Shown one piece after another: positions 58,058 to 64,000 of a stretch of DNA of 64,000 nucleotides; within the stretch, counting starts at the first letter, position 1, and each line of letters starts with the position of its first letter. The notes beneath the pieces were generated by a model. The model did no database searches. It was not told the origin of the DNA and was given only the letters and a program-made list of their open reading frames with translations. The position numbers and the translations under genes were made by a program. Source of the DNA: DASUPK01 sp963743575 (lineage in GTDB: Bacteria; Actinomycetota; Thermoleophilia; Solirubrobacterales; 70-9); contig CAVUQC010000004.1 of the NCBI GenBank assembly GCA_963743575.1, positions 124,001 to 188,000 of the forward strand. Reading direction: 5' to 3'.

Positions 58058-58140
58058 GTCGCGGCCACGGGCGGCCGCCCCACTTAAGTCGCTTCGGCCT
58101 TCGGCCTTCGCTCCTGAGGTGAGCGGCCTGGTGGCCGCTA
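58045..58140 (-). repeat. structured dispersed repeat family B, copy 5
   Basis: A full-length copy between convergent kinase and regulator genes, holding both stop codons. The central hairpin is GGCC-TTC-GGCC instead of GGGC-TTC-GCCC, so both sides of the stem changed together. The GCTC-GAGC hairpin keeps four pairs with a longer loop. Outer arms GCGGCCAC/GTGGCCGC are intact. Confidence 0.85.
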
Positions 58141-58791
58141 GACGTCGATCAGCCCGCGCTCGATCGCGTAGCGGACGAGCTCGGAGCGGGTGGTCATCGC
58201 CAGCTTCTGCTGAATGTGCGCGCGGTGGGACTCGACCGTTCGCACGCTGAGATAGAGCTGCTCGGCGATCTCGTTGTTGGTGTGGCCGAGCGCGATGAGG
58301 CGGAGGACCTCGAGCTCTCGCTCCGAGAGGTCGTCTGGCGTCGCGGCGTCGGGCTCCGCCGCCAGCCTGGCCCCGAGCTCGGGCTGCAGATAGGTGCGGC
58401 CCTCGGCGGCCATCCGCACGGCCTTGACCAGCTCCTCGCTCGCGGCCTCCTTGAGGATGTAGCCGAGGACGCCGGCCTGAAGGGCCTCGCGGGCGAACGC
58501 GGTCTCGTCCTGCATGGTCAGCACGACGATCTCCGTTCCCGGCGACTGCTCGCGGATCGACGGAATGGCGGCGAGCCCCGATCCGCCGGGCATGTTGATG
58601 TCGAGGATCAGGACCTTGGGGCGATGCCCGCTCACGTAGCGGCCCGCGGAGTCCGCGTCTCCCGCCTCCGCGACCACCTCGATGTCGGGCTCACGCTCGA
58701 GCATCAGGCGCAGGGCGCTGCGAACGACGGCGTGGTCGTCAGCTAGGACGACGGAGATCTTCTCGGACACTGCCTCCCCGGTGTCTGCCAC
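58138..58791 (-). CDS. NarL/LuxR-family response regulator
   Basis: A 217-residue regulator. The receiver domain has phosphorylatable Asp in KVLILDINMPGGSG with LADDHAVVRSAL upstream. The C-terminal HTH is LSERELEVLRLIALGHTNNE and VRTVESHRAHIQQKL. It probably pairs with the convergent histidine kinase. Confidence 0.93.
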   Translation of the reverse strand: MADTGEAVSEKISVVLADDHAVVRSALRLMLEREPDIEVVAEAGDADSAGRYVSGHRPKVLILDINMPGGSGLAAIPSIREQSPGTEIVVLTMQDETAFAREALQAGVLGYILKEAASEELVKAVRMAAEGRTYLQPELGARLAAEPDAATPDDLSERELEVLRLIALGHTNNEIAEQLYLSVRTVESHRAHIQQKLAMTTRSELVRYAIERGLIDV

Positions 58792-58895
58792 GTTCGTACC
58801 TTAACCCGGGCAGCGGGCGCAGGAAGCAGTTCCGACACCGCAACTCCGTACCCAAAATCCTGTTTCAGGCGGGCGTGAGGGAGGGGTTGACAACG

Positions 58896-60653
58896 ATGCA
58901 CGGCCGAGGGCCGCTCGCCGGCAGGCGGGTCATGCTCGCCGGGCTGACTGCGGCGCTGCTCTGTGCCGCCGTTGCAATCGCTCCCGGTGGCAGCGAGGCG
59001 AAGAAGCGGCACGCCGGCAAGCAGAAGCGGCCGAACATCGTCCTGATCATGGATGACGACCAGTCGGTGAACCTGCAGCAGTTCCTGACCAAGACCAACG
59101 CCGCGATCGGCGCCAAGGGCGTCACCTTCGACAACTCATTCGTCAACTACTCGCTGTGCTGCCCGTCGCGCTCCACGATGCTGACCGGCCAGTACGCGCA
59201 CAATCACGGCGTCCGGGGAAATTCCCTCCCCTCTGGCGGCTACAGCAAGCTGGCGCCGACCATCGGCAACACGATGCCGGTCTGGCTGCAGCGCGCCGGG
59301 TACTACACGGCGCACATCGGCAAGTTCCTGAACGGCTATGGCGCCACTGTTCCCGACACGACGGTCCCGCCCGGCTGGAACGAGTGGTACGGATCGATCG
59401 ACAACCCCGATCAGTTCACCGGAGGCACCTACACCGCCTACGGCTACACGCTCAACGAGAACGGGCAGATCGTCCACTACGGGAGCACGCCCGGCGTCGT
59501 CGATCCCGCCACCTACCAGACCGACGTCTACTCGGAGAAGGCGGCCGACTTCATCCGTCGCCGGGCACCGAGCAACAAGCCCTTCTACCTCTCGGTGGCT
59601 CCGCGCGACCCGCACGGCGAGGCCGCTGCCTGCAACTGCAACGGGAACAATCCCCGCGCCGCACCGCGGTACGAGGGGCATTTCGCCGGTCTGAACGCGC
59701 CGCGGAACCCCGATTTCAACGAGGCCGACGTCTCGGACAAGCCCTCGAACGTCAAGGACCTGCCAGTGCTCAACGCGAACCAGCAGGACGCGGTGGATGC
59801 CCGCTACCGCGCCCGGGCCGAGGCGGTCCTTGGGGTGGACGACCTCGTCCAGAACGTCGTCAGCACGATCAAGCAGGAGGGCGAGCTGAAGAACACGGTG
59901 CTGATGTTCACCTCGGACAACGGCTTCTTCCACGGCGAGCACCGGGTGCCACAGGGGAAGGTGCGTCTCTACGAGCCGTCGATCAGAGTGCCGCTCGAGA
60001 TTCGCGCGCCGGGGATGCCGAAGGGTGTGCACCGCCGCCAGCCCGTCGGCAACGTGGACCTGACTGAGACGATCCTCGATTTCGCGCACGCCAAGGCTGG
60101 GCGCAAGGAGGACGGGATGTCCCTCATCCCGATCATGCAGAAGAAGCGCTACTGGCCCGGCCGCGCGATGGACCTGGAGACCTACTTCACGCCGGACACG
60201 CTCGAGGACCCGGAGGATCCGCCGCTCAACTACCAGGGCGTGCGCACCGACCGCTACCTGTACGCCAATTACGGCACGGGAGAGCAGGAGCTCTACGACC
60301 TGCGCACCGATCCGTTCGAGCTCCAGAACACGGTGAACAATCCGGCCTACGCGAGCGTCAAGGCCTCGCTGCAGCGCCTGCTCGGGGGAATGGCGAACTG
60401 CGCGGGGCGGACCTGTCGTGTGAGGCCGGCTCTGAAGTTGAAGGCGGGGAAGTGCTCGGTTGCGAAGGTCGCCGGCAAGGGCGATGCGCAGGAGGCGACC
60501 TTCTACCTGCGCGGCAAGAAGATCGGGACCGACGCCAAGCCGCCGATCCGCGTGGGCCTGCACCACGCCTCCTCCGGCGAGCGCCTGGAGGCGGTGACCA
60601 GCTCTCTCGACGGGCGGAAGGTCAGCCTGACGCGGACGCTGCGGGGCTGCTGA
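58896..60653 (+). CDS. secreted sulfatase
   Basis: A 585-residue arylsulfatase-family enzyme. A signal peptide (GRRVMLAGLTAALLCAAVAI) is followed by a short Lys-rich region. IVLIMDDDQS carries the metal Asp pair, CCPSRSTMLTG is the C-x-P-S-R formylglycine site, and MFTSDNGFFHGEHRV the second metal motif. ATG 58896 is chosen; GTG 58875 is upstream in frame. The C-terminal 110 residues form an extra domain with three Cys. It overlaps the convergent hydrolase by 32 bases. Confidence 0.9.
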   Translation: MHGRGPLAGRRVMLAGLTAALLCAAVAIAPGGSEAKKRHAGKQKRPNIVLIMDDDQSVNLQQFLTKTNAAIGAKGVTFDNSFVNYSLCCPSRSTMLTGQYAHNHGVRGNSLPSGGYSKLAPTIGNTMPVWLQRAGYYTAHIGKFLNGYGATVPDTTVPPGWNEWYGSIDNPDQFTGGTYTAYGYTLNENGQIVHYGSTPGVVDPATYQTDVYSEKAADFIRRRAPSNKPFYLSVAPRDPHGEAAACNCNGNNPRAAPRYEGHFAGLNAPRNPDFNEADVSDKPSNVKDLPVLNANQQDAVDARYRARAEAVLGVDDLVQNVVSTIKQEGELKNTVLMFTSDNGFFHGEHRVPQGKVRLYEPSIRVPLEIRAPGMPKGVHRRQPVGNVDLTETILDFAHAKAGRKEDGMSLIPIMQKKRYWPGRAMDLETYFTPDTLEDPEDPPLNYQGVRTDRYLYANYGTGEQELYDLRTDPFELQNTVNNPAYASVKASLQRLLGGMANCAGRTCRVRPALKLKAGKCSVAKVAGKGDAQEATFYLRGKKIGTDAKPPIRVGLHHASSGERLEAVTSSLDGRKVSLTRTLRGC

Positions 60654-61473
60654 CCGATCCGGCGAAGGCGCCGATCAGCTCGGCGAGCCGTTCGGGCTGA
60701 TCTTCGGGGACGAAGGTGTAGGAGTCCTCGATCTTCTCGAGGGTCGCCCCCTGGATGGTGTTCGCGAGCCGCTCCGCGAAGGAGAGCTTGAAGAAGCGGT
60801 CCTCGGTGGCCCAGGCGAGCATCGCCGGCTTGTCCCAGCTTCGGAGCTCTTCCGCTGCCGCCAGCGTGTAGGCGGGGTCGATCCCCTTCAGCACCTTGAT
60901 CGTGTCTCGCCGGATCGCGCCGTCGGTGAGGTAGGGCCGCACCCACTCCGCGAGCGGAGCTCCGCGCCGGTCTCGCTTGATCACCGGTCCGTAAGCCACC
61001 TGTCGGCGCACCCGCGCCGACCGGGCCCCCTGCATGATCGCCGTGAGCAGCCCTGGCACGCGCGCCGCCCACTGCAATGGGCGGAAGGCGGGAGGCAGGA
61101 AGTTCTCGAAGGCGTCGCAGTTGGTCAACACCAGCCGCCCGATCCGCTCGGGGTGGTTCGCAGCCGTGATCTGCGAGATCGCGCCGCCGGTGTCGTTGGC
61201 GACGAGCGTCACGTCCTCCAGCTCAAGGCCGGCCATGAAGCCGTCGATGATCCGGGCGAGGCCGGGGGGAGAGAGATCGGCGTCCGGGTTCATCGGCTCC
61301 GGGTGCGAGCCGAGCGGCAGCTCGGGAACGATGCAGCGGAAGTTGTCCTGGAGCAGCGGGGTCACCTTCCGCCAGAGCCGGCCGTCGACGAGCAGGCCGT
61401 GGGCGAAGACGATGGGCGGGCCCTCGCCGGATTCCCGGTAGTGGATGTTTCCCTGAGGGAGTTTGACGGTCAT
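60622..61473 (-). CDS. alpha/beta-hydrolase with Asp nucleophile
   Basis: A 283-residue alpha/beta-hydrolase. The oxyanion segment is VFAHGLLVDGRLWRKV. The nucleophile elbow is LVANDTGGAIS, with Asp instead of Ser, as in haloalkane dehalogenase and epoxide hydrolase types. The C-terminal catalytic His is not certain. It is last in an operon with two SnoaL-like genes (ATGA overlaps). The substrate is unknown. Confidence 0.83.
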   Translation of the reverse strand: MTVKLPQGNIHYRESGEGPPIVFAHGLLVDGRLWRKVTPLLQDNFRCIVPELPLGSHPEPMNPDADLSPPGLARIIDGFMAGLELEDVTLVANDTGGAISQITAANHPERIGRLVLTNCDAFENFLPPAFRPLQWAARVPGLLTAIMQGARSARVRRQVAYGPVIKRDRRGAPLAEWVRPYLTDGAIRRDTIKVLKGIDPAYTLAAAEELRSWDKPAMLAWATEDRFFKLSFAERLANTIQGATLEKIEDSYTFVPEDQPERLAELIGAFAGSVSSPAASASG

Positions 61474-61955
61474 GCCGGCCTCCTTAGGTTGCGGAGTTGG
61501 GTTTTCAGGAACTTGGGCCAGGCGCGCGGGCTGAGCGCCATGGCCTTGAGCAGCGGGGTCGCGTCGAGATAGGCGACTCGCTCGATCGCCTTCCCGTCGC
61601 GGAGTCTGATGCGGTCGCAGGTGCGCATCGTGAAGGGCCTCCGCCCGACCGTGCCCTCCAGCCGCAACTCGATGTAGGCGACGTCGCCGTCGGTCGCCCA
61701 GTTCTCGACGGTGCCATGCAGGTCGGGGACGACCTCGAAGAGCGGCCGGGCGAACTCGTCCCGGAACGCTTCCTTGCCGACGATCGGCCGCATCGACGGC
61801 TGGATCATGCGGATCTCCGGCTGGAAATGGGGCTCGAAGTGGTCGGCGAAGGTGTCGGCGTCAACGGGATTGGCCCAACCCTCGGCGAACATGGCCACCC
61901 ATGCCTCGGCGGCCCCCTCGGTGAGCGTTCCGTTCTCGGTCGCGGTGGTCATCAC
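61470..61955 (-). CDS. SnoaL-like NTF2-fold protein
   Basis: A 161-residue SnoaL-like domain (RPLFEVVPDLHGTVENWATD, then FTMRTCDRIRLRDGKAIERV). It overlaps the next gene at ATGA and the preceding one likewise. SnoaL-like proteins are small-molecule cyclases, isomerases or hydrolases; specificity is unknown. Confidence 0.83.
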   Translation of the reverse strand: MMTTATENGTLTEGAAEAWVAMFAEGWANPVDADTFADHFEPHFQPEIRMIQPSMRPIVGKEAFRDEFARPLFEVVPDLHGTVENWATDGDVAYIELRLEGTVGRRPFTMRTCDRIRLRDGKAIERVAYLDATPLLKAMALSPRAWPKFLKTQLRNLRRPA

Positions 61956-62392
61956 TCGCCTCCGAGCTGGCGCTGCATGGCCAGGGTGTCGAGGTAGGTG
62001 TGCTTGGTGGCGACCAGGCCGTCGCGCACCTCGATGACGTCGACGCAGGGGACCTCGACCCGGGCGCCACTGGTGCCGAAGGACTCACCCTCGACCTCGA
62101 TCGCCTGCTCGACGGTCCCGCTCATCGTTGATTCCAGTACCCAATGATCCTCGCCGACATGCAGCGCCAACTCGGCGAAGTTGATGTCGGGCATCATCGC
62201 GATGTAGCCGGCGAAGGCCTCGCGGACGGCGGCCTTGCCATTGGCCGGGGCGGACCCGGCGGCGTGCGCGACGAACACGCAGTCGTCGGAGTGCAGGTCC
62301 ATGATCGCGTCGAGGTCCTGGCGGTTCCAGGCCTCGCCGTAGCGGTGGGCGAGCATTTGGATCGCGGTGCTGCTGTCGGTGGCGGTGGTCAT
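61952..62392 (-). CDS. SnoaL-like NTF2-fold protein
   Basis: A 146-residue SnoaL-like domain (HRYGEAWNRQDLDAIMDLHS, then VEVPCVDVIEVRDGLVATKH). It is first in the three-gene operon that ends with the hydrolase. Paired palindromes lie 57-95 bases upstream of its start. The two SnoaL paralogues are diverged and may form a heteromer. Confidence 0.85.
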   Translation of the reverse strand: MTTATDSSTAIQMLAHRYGEAWNRQDLDAIMDLHSDDCVFVAHAAGSAPANGKAAVREAFAGYIAMMPDINFAELALHVGEDHWVLESTMSGTVEQAIEVEGESFGTSGARVEVPCVDVIEVRDGLVATKHTYLDTLAMQRQLGGE

Positions 62393-62448
62393 CGGGGTGG
62401 CCTCCTTGAAGTCGTCGGGTCGCTCATTGCGGAGTGCCTCTCATCTCG

Positions 62449-62487
62449 CATACAGGCTGTATGTATATCTGACCTACAGTCTGTATG
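62449..62487. promoter_or_regulatory. paired palindromic operators of the SnoaL/hydrolase operon
   Basis: CATACAGGCTGTATG (62449-62463) is a perfect 7-1-7 palindrome. CCTACAGTCTGTATG (62473-62487) matches it with one arm mismatch and a different centre base. Centres are 24 bases apart. TetR-type repressors often use such sites. No regulator gene is adjacent in this window. Confidence 0.65.
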
Positions 62488-62569
62488 TCAACATGAGCCG
62501 GCTCACAGAGCGCGGGCCGCTCCTTGCGGCTCGCGGCCGTGTTCCTGAGCCCGGCTAGACTTGAACGCG

Positions 62570-62776
62570 ATGAAGACAGACATCCATCCCGAATACGTCC
62601 TCTCGCACGTCCATTGCTCGTGCGGCAACGACTTCTATACGCGCTCCACGAAGCCCGAGCTTCACGTGGAGATCTGCTCGCAGTGCCACCCCTTCTATAC
62701 GGGCAAGCAGAAGCTGGTTGACACCGGCGGCCGGGTCGAGCGGTTCCGTCGCCGGGCCGCCAAGCGCGCCCGTTGA
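62570..62776 (+). CDS. rpmE: ribosomal protein bL31
   Basis: A 68-residue ribosomal protein of the large subunit. The zinc-binding form is present: HCSCGNDFYTRSTKPE and EICSQCHPFYTGKQKLVD carry the four Cys-type ligands. ATG 62570 is chosen over an upstream TTG. The next gene starts inside its stop (TTGA overlap). Confidence 0.96.
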   Translation: MKTDIHPEYVLSHVHCSCGNDFYTRSTKPELHVEICSQCHPFYTGKQKLVDTGGRVERFRRRAAKRAR

Positions 62777-63798
62777 GCACCGAGCCCGCGTCATCGCTGA
62801 ACGGATCGCGGCCGCAGGCCGCCAAGCCGGCGCGGGCGCCGGCTCAGTCCGAGCGGATGCCGGACGGCAAGCCCGTCGCCGTGGGCGACGCGCCCGTCGG
62901 TGGGCAGGCGGTGCTCGAGGGAGTGATGATGCGCGGAGTCTCGACCTGGTCGGTCGCCTGCCGCACCCCGGAGGGCGAGATCCAGGTCACCTCCGAGCCG
63001 ATCGTCTCCTGGGCGAAGCGCAGCCGGATCCTGCGGGTGCCGGTCATCCGCGGGGTCGTGGCGTTGGCCGAGTCGCTCAAGATCGGCTTCAGGGCGCTCG
63101 CCATCTCGGCGAATGCTCAGCTTGCCGACGGCGAAGAGGAGGAGGAGATCGGCGGCTTCACCTGGGGCCTGACGATCTTCTTCTCGCTGGTGCTGGCGAT
63201 CGGCCTCTTCTTCGTCATCCCGGTGGGAGCGACCAGCCTGATCAAGGACCAGTTGGGCTCCCCGTTCCTCTTCTGGCTCGTCGAGGGCGTGCTGCGAACC
63301 GCGATCTTCATCGGATATCTGGCTCTGATCAGCAAGCTCCCCGACCTGCGACGCGTCTTCCAGTACCACGGGGCCGAGCACAAGACGATCTCGTGCTTCG
63401 AGGCGGGGGACGAGCTCGTCCCGGCCCGGGCGGCCGAGTACTCGCGCCTCCATCCGCGCTGCGGCACCAGCTTCCTGCTGATCGTGATGGTGCTTGCGAT
63501 CTTCGTGTTCGCGCCCATCGGCCTGCCTGCCTGGTACTGGCTGGTCCTTTCACGCATCCTGGGGATCCCGCTGATCGCCGGACTCTCCTATGAGGTGATC
63601 AAGTGGGCCGGCAAGCACCGCAACAAGCGCTGGGTCCGGGCGCTGATGTGGCCCGGCCTGATGCTTCAGAACCTGACGACCCGCGAGCCCGACCACGACC
63701 AGCTCGAAGTCGCCATCCGCTCGCTCCAGGGCGTACTCGCCGTCGAGGACCCGTACGAAGAGAAGAACCGGGACCAGGCGATCGAGATCGTCGCGTAG
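62773..63798 (+). CDS. DUF1385 (YqhQ-like) membrane protein
   Basis: A 341-residue membrane protein of the DUF1385 family. VGGQAVLEGVMMRGVSTWSV is the family signature, followed by several helices (LTIFFSLVLAIGLFFVIPVG and others) and YHGAEHKTISCFEAG. The start is TTG 62773, overlapping the rpmE stop. Pairing with rpmE is a common actinobacterial and Firmicutes arrangement. The function is not established. Confidence 0.92.
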   Translation: MSTEPASSLNGSRPQAAKPARAPAQSERMPDGKPVAVGDAPVGGQAVLEGVMMRGVSTWSVACRTPEGEIQVTSEPIVSWAKRSRILRVPVIRGVVALAESLKIGFRALAISANAQLADGEEEEEIGGFTWGLTIFFSLVLAIGLFFVIPVGATSLIKDQLGSPFLFWLVEGVLRTAIFIGYLALISKLPDLRRVFQYHGAEHKTISCFEAGDELVPARAAEYSRLHPRCGTSFLLIVMVLAIFVFAPIGLPAWYWLVLSRILGIPLIAGLSYEVIKWAGKHRNKRWVRALMWPGLMLQNLTTREPDHDQLEVAIRSLQGVLAVEDPYEEKNRDQAIEIVA

Positions 63799-63858
63799 GT
63801 AAGAGACCTCTCACAACGCGCTTACCCTCGGTTCAGCCCTGCCGCCCACCATGGCGGC

Positions 63859-64000
63859 ATGAAGCTCAAGGTCCACATAGACAGAGATGCCTGCCTCGCT
63901 TACGGCGACTGCGCCGAGCTCGCCCCAGAGGCCTTCGAGGTCGACGACACCGCACATCTCGTGGGCAGCGCCCCGCTGCGGAAGATGGTTGACGCGGCTC
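63859..64000 (+). CDS. ferredoxin, 3'-truncated by window edge
   Basis: The first 47 residues of a small ferredoxin. HIDRDACLAYGDCAELAPEAF has the first cluster cysteines (C-x5-C) with the CAELAPEAF-type motif of single-cluster 3Fe-4S/4Fe-4S actinobacterial ferredoxins. These often serve cytochrome P450s, but the partner would lie outside the window. Confidence 0.85.
   Translation, partial: MKLKVHIDRDACLAYGDCAELAPEAFEVDDTAHLVGSAPLRKMVDAA

Noticed and set aside
59136..60566. 476-codon minus-strand frame
   Set aside because: Antisense to the sulfatase.

Overview
The window is a 64-kb piece of a GC-rich bacterial chromosome from the Actinomycetota. Gene content fits the class Thermoleophilia (Solirubrobacterales-like): a PilMNO-type type IV pilus locus, a paired ArsA/Get3 ATPase module, a DipZ-like thiol exporter, an Rv1264-like adenylate cyclase, an Rv3030-3032-like methyltransferase/GH57/GT4 cluster, EtfBAD and secreted proteins ending in Lys/Cys-rich tails. 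The taxonomic call is inference from gene content. There is no transposase, phage module, CRISPR array, rRNA or complete tRNA. Both edges cut genes: a pilin at the left and a ferredoxin at the right.

Layout. 1-9.9 kb: pilus locus with three tandem major pilins, three minor pilin-like genes in a translationally coupled run, prepilin peptidase, and PilM, PilN, PilO plus a fourth membrane protein. Two pilins and the peptidase share a sigma-28 (FliA/WhiG)-like promoter motif. 10-17 kb: HxlR regulator, unknown 560-aa protein, ArsA pair, and a coupled parA-ftsZ operon whose FtsZ has a 145-aa proline-rich N-terminal extension. 17-27 kb: secreted protein, gamma-glutamyltransferase, LON-domain protein, adenylate cyclase, DipZ, DksA-like protein, methyltransferase, DrrAB-type ABC exporter. 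27-31 kb: methyltransferase, GH57 enzyme and glycosyltransferase, probably making a methylated alpha-glucan. 31-36 kb: TetR, alcohol dehydrogenase and SnoaL-like genes with a shared candidate operator, plus a large secreted protein. 36-48.6 kb: acyltransferase, MeaB, acyl-CoA dehydrogenase, HxlR/thioesterase pair, an aminopeptidase split into two reading frames, thiolase, HAD phosphatase, diguanylate cyclase, and a two-subunit B12 mutase whose substrate-pocket residues point to isobutyryl-CoA mutase. 48.6-54 kb: ECF sigma/anti-sigma and etfB-etfA-ETF:QO. 54-64 kb: PfkB kinase, PHP phosphatase, cytochrome c, histidine kinase and response regulator, sulfatase, an alpha/beta-hydrolase/SnoaL operon with paired palindromic operators, bL31, DUF1385 and ferredoxin.

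How the parts fit. The pilus genes form one structure, with maturation and assembly genes downstream. MeaB, the B12 mutase, acyl-CoA dehydrogenase, thiolase and EtfBAD together suggest short- or branched-chain acyl-CoA catabolism feeding the quinone pool. The most unusual non-coding feature is a set of three unrelated dispersed repeat families. At eight insertions one end coincides with the TAG stop codon of a gene, and two families carry hairpins with compensatory base changes.
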